From Bryum argenteum (Eukaryota > Streptophyta > Bryopsida > Bryales > Bryaceae), in assembly GCA_037043015.1 (NCBI GenBank), contig CM073326.1:14888345-14952344 (forward strand): 64,000 nt of DNA, written 5' to 3'. Positions 60,937 through 64,000 of the stretch are shown here, in pieces. A program made the position numbers and the translations under genes. The number at the start of each line of letters is the position of its first letter. Position 1 is the stretch's first letter. The notes beneath the pieces are model-generated. The model saw nothing but the letters and a program-made list of their open reading frames with translations, did no database searches and had not been told where the DNA came from.

Positions 60937-63900
60937 CTGTCGTGAGTTACCAAACCGAGAAGACCAAAAATAGCCCAATTTTACTTATACAACCTAGCAA
61001 AATGGTCCACCTTCCGGGTAACGTTCCACGGAGATTCTGTGAAGTGTGAAAGCAAGATAAAATCCGGTTTGGCTACCGGTTTGACGCTACAACGACCAAC
61101 CCAACCTGAGTACACCGGGTCAGCAGGCTCGGTGGTTTAGACCTCTTTGTTTCCTTGACCCAAAACCCCAGGGTGACCTATTTGGTGCTGATCCGGTTTC
61201 CCCTTTCAGCTCAAATGGTACCCCATCCGGTTAGGACCTAGTAACCAGGGGTGATTTAGTTTAACTTCCGTAAATCCTCGGAGGGATCCTTCCTATTAGT
61301 TTGGAAAAGCGCGGAATGTCGCTCTCTACCGGATGTTCCAGGTGACCGGAGTTTCACCTTTGTACATTCTATTATCCTCACTTCTCCTGGAGTTAGTCCC
61401 TTATTACAACTGCCACTTTCCGGGTTCCATTCCCGAACGGTGGGTCACACAGCTGACAATCCGGTTCTCTCCTCTTACTTAATCCAAGAAGGGGGGGGTT
61501 TTTACTTGCCACTCGGAGTTCAGTGAGTGGCATCCCACCACTAGACCTGTGAAGTCCCCACTAACGGATCCGGGAAGGGTTTGTCAATACCCAAGGCTGC
61601 GTACACCTCCGGGGTGGGGCTCCCTCAGCCGAATATCCCGTCCGGGAGGTTGACGGTTAGAGCGGCTTTACTCGCCAGCTGCGACGTCTCTGCCCACTCC
61701 GGATGATGTAGCAATTCTCACTAACTGACTAAACACGCTCTCGGGACTATTCGGGTTCTCTCACTCGGACTTCTCCCTAACCGTACTACCCCTTCAACAC
61801 TCCTTCACCGAGTGCTAAAATGGCGACTACCGAATCAGCAAGGGACTCTCTGTGCCCACTCCAGCGTCCAGACCTTACTTACATGCACACAACCCCGGAA
61901 TCCCCAGACTCACAACAAATACAACAGGGGTATGAGTTTATGGGACGCAAGTTCAACCTTTACTTACAATTGTGGAAATCACAGAAAGACCCGAAGTGCT
62001 CCGCAGAGCCTTCGCTAAGTACAGGGGGGTTCCGGATTTCCCGGAAACCCTATCAGATCCGGAATTCCCGGGCCTCCGAGATTCCCGGGTGAGTGGCCAA
62101 AAAGGCATCTACTATTCCTATCCAATCTAACCTAACTAATTACTAACTAACATCTTCCTCCGGCGGCGTGGGGCGGCTCGAGGTGTCTGGCGGCGGGGGG
62201 TAATCCTCCTGGAAGCACTTTTCCATTCACGGGGGGGGGGTCGACTTCTTGGTCGGCCCGAGCGTCGATGTAAAATCTCGGGTTTTACTGTGTCCTCCGG
62301 CTCTTCCACCTGTTCCGGAGTGCCTTCAACTTTGATGGAGGGGGGATGGGTTGGACTTCCGCTTCTTCCTGAGGGGCCACGGGCTCCTCCTGCTGTTCCT
62401 GTTCGCCCGGTACTTCCACCTCGTTAACTTGGGCCTCCGGGTGAGGTACTACGTCCTCAACTTGCCCGGGGAGTTCTGCCCCTTCTCCTGTGATACCGTC
62501 CACCGGGTTCCCATCCGGTCGTTGAGAGGGGTTAACCTATCCTTCCACCAACGCTTCCACCTCGGAGGGACCGGGGAGTCCTGGTTCACTCGGGATATCA
62601 TCTCTCCGAGGGGGAGTTGCAACTCGATCTCCCTCCCTGTTCTCCGGGATGCCTCCATCAACTGGAAGCTCATGCTCCTCCGAAACGGGCAGGGACTTCT
62701 CCTCGATCTCCATGGGCACTGGCACCTCCGTGGGCACCTCTGAGGGTGCGAGCGTCTCCTCCTCCGGAAGGGCTGTTTCCTTCATTTCCACGTGGGGGAG
62801 GGCCCCCAGCAACCTACCCGTGAGGGTTCGGAACTCCTTGAGGCACTGGTTGATACCTGTTGTGTGCCTCCTGAGCAACTCCAGGGATTGGGGTGACTCG
62901 CTGATCCCAATCCGGGCATCATAGAAGGCCGCCTTCGTCTGCGCCTCAGCATCCGGTTGCAACACCTTCAGGATGGAGTGCAACACCGTCCTGTCGATGT
63001 TCTGCAACTTCCGGAGTGCAGCCTCCTGCTCCTGCACAACCCTCCTGAGGGCTTCCACCTCCGGATTTACCTCTATGTCCGAGGGATCCGATCCACATTG
63101 GACTCCCACGGATGCCTGCACCTTCGGCCGTGCCTTCAACACCAACTCCACCTTCTCCCTCCTTAGCCGGGTTGTCTCTCGCTGCATCTCCTCGGCCAAC
63201 TCTGGATACCTCTCCACGTTGGGGGTCTGGAAGACCCGCTCGAGTCGCGCCAGGGAGGTGAACAATTGTTCATTCTCCCGATCCACCTCCTCCATGGCTA
63301 GCCGGATGGGGTGGAGGATACCCTCGCTGGGTATCCGGTAGTAGGGACGGGGGAGCACCGGGGTGGTGTTGCCCGTTCCGGGTGTCACAACCCCTCTGTG
63401 GGACGACTCCGGGGCTGCCACTGATGCTGGGGTGGCCGGGGCTGGGTCACTCCTCTGCTTCGGTAACTCCAGCCGGGGAGGTGTGGTCCTCTCCGGAGTG
63501 TCCTCCTCCTCTGAAATGAGCAGCCTTCTCTTCACCTTGGGCTGGCTCTCAGGGATTGGCTCTTCTACCGGGTTAGGAGCCGGATCCTGTATCGGTGCGG
63601 GGTCCGGACTTGGGGCCCGCTCCTCCTCGATGGCCCTTCGCTGTACTACCGGACTCGCTGACCTCTTCCTCTTCTTGGCCTTGCGCTTCAGGTTGGGTAC
63701 CCTCCCTCCTGGGGGTCTCTCTCCGGGTGGAAGCACCTCCGCATTGGCCTCTGCTGCAGCCACCTCCTCGTCCGGGGCTCCCTGTTCTACCGGGGAGGAA
63801 GTCGGACGAGAGAACGTCTCCTCCCAAAACCCGTCGTGTCCTTCCTCCTCACCCCTCGGGATGGTCTTGCCTGTCGAGGTGGGGCTTCCTCTTCTTCCTC

Positions 63901-64000
63901 TTCCTCGTCGTCTTCGTCCTGGTCGTCCTCCTCTGCGGACTGGTCTCCACCCGCCTCGGCTATCTCCTCGGCCCTTCTCTGTTGGGCTCTTGTCCTCCGG
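60937..64000. mobile_element. GC-rich element entering from the right edge, LTR-like terminus
   Basis: The flank GATCCCTACTTCC, shared with the paralogue at 52585-52600, ends abruptly at 60936; the new sequence starts TGTCGTGAGTTACC and stays GC-rich to the window edge. A TG start fits an LTR, but the other end, any target duplication and any polymerase domain lie outside or are not recognisable, so the family is open. G-runs at 61491-61498 and 62231-62240 may affect sequence accuracy. Confidence 0.45.
62537..64000 (-). CDS. Long open frame in the GC-rich element, product unknown, cut by the window edge
   Basis: The frame is open from the window edge (64000) to a stop at 62537, 487 codons, with no ATG near the edge, so the true start is outside. 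The product is Pro/Glu/Arg-rich: an Arg/Gly-rich stretch, then a basic KRKAKKRKR cluster that could act in nuclear import, then acidic and Pro-rich parts. Two likely helical or coiled segments follow (PELAEEMQRETTRLRREKVE; EVEALRRVVQEQEAALRKLQ). I see no reverse transcriptase, protease, integrase or zinc knuckle. A structural or accessory protein of the surrounding element is the simplest guess; the family is not recognised. Confidence 0.45.
   Translation of the reverse strand, partial: PEDKSPTEKGRGDSRGGWRPVRRGGRPGRRRRGRGRRGSPTSTGKTIPRGEEEGHDGFWEETFSRPTSSPVEQGAPDEEVAAAEANAEVLPPGERPPGGRVPNLKRKAKKRKRSASPVVQRRAIEEERAPSPDPAPIQDPAPNPVEEPIPESQPKVKRRLLISEEEDTPERTTPPRLELPKQRSDPAPATPASVAAPESSHRGVVTPGTGNTTPVLPRPYYRIPSEGILHPIRLAMEEVDRENEQLFTSLARLERVFQTPNVERYPELAEEMQRETTRLRREKVELVLKARPKVQASVGVQCGSDPSDIEVNPEVEALRRVVQEQEAALRKLQNIDRTVLHSILKVLQPDAEAQTKAAFYDARIGISESPQSLELLRRHTTGINQCLKEFRTLTGRLLGALPHVEMKETALPEEETLAPSEVPTEVPVPMEIEEKSLPVSEEHELPVDGGIPENREGDRVATPPRRDDIPSEPGLPGPSEVEALVEG

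Noticed and set aside
61820-62092. A 90-codon plus-strand frame (MATTESARDS...) in the right-edge element
   Set aside because: It is short, without recognised motif, and opposite in direction to the long frame; not enough to call a gene.
1-64000. CRISPR array, operon or prokaryotic features
   Set aside because: The spliced genes, MITEs, SINEs and telobox are eukaryotic. The only regular repeat array codes for protein.

Overview
The window is nuclear DNA of a plant, or at least a streptophyte. It has short GT-AG introns, a plant-type C2-domain gene, and plant bestrophin-like (VCCN type) and IDM1-like acetyltransferase fragments. A telobox sits near the start of the one large gene, and tRNA-derived SINEs and MITEs are scattered through it. 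I cannot name the species. The long AT-rich, gene-poor, nested-repeat background with one GC-richer gene island would fit a bryophyte, fern or charophyte-like genome, but that is a guess.

Layout. 1-7300: repeats holding a broken bestrophin-like gene copy (A, minus strand) and a MITE with two matching empty sites elsewhere in the window. 7300-13900: degenerate AT-rich repeats, including a complete 972-bp inverted-repeat element. 13900-15200: unique sequence. 15225 to about 24800: the one convincing intact gene, on the minus strand. I assembled it from eight coding exons into a 2058-residue protein: an N-terminal C2 domain, a long Pro/Gly/Ser/His-rich tail, about fifty tandem ten-residue repeats of the type SYEENxEVEA, and a Gly/Pro/Arg-rich C-terminus. 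24900-29300: scattered repeated, partly coding-like fragments of an unrecognised gene. 29300-34200: repeats, a SINE and a second complete 974-bp inverted-repeat element. 34200-41400: an inverted copy of the 1200-7300 block, with bestrophin copy B (plus strand), followed by an acetyltransferase exon. 42500-44500: a direct duplication and a hairpin MITE. 46300-52600: further repeat copies, a hAT-type MITE with 8-bp target duplications, and bestrophin copy C. 52987 to about 54030: a GC-rich insertion. 54976-60900: a second acetyltransferase exon, bestrophin copy D and a 5'-truncated SINE. 60937 to the right edge: a GC-rich element that runs out of the window.

Much of the window is built from a few blocks that were copied, inverted and then hit by transposons. 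The four bestrophin copies carry different lesions, so none looks able to make a full protein as read. Because paralogous blocks sit side by side, several transposon insertions can be dated and bounded against an unoccupied copy within the same 64 kb. The C2/decapeptide-repeat gene is the best candidate for something undescribed: it looks like a small plant C2 protein of the SRC2 sort whose low-complexity tail has been expanded to nearly two thousand residues.
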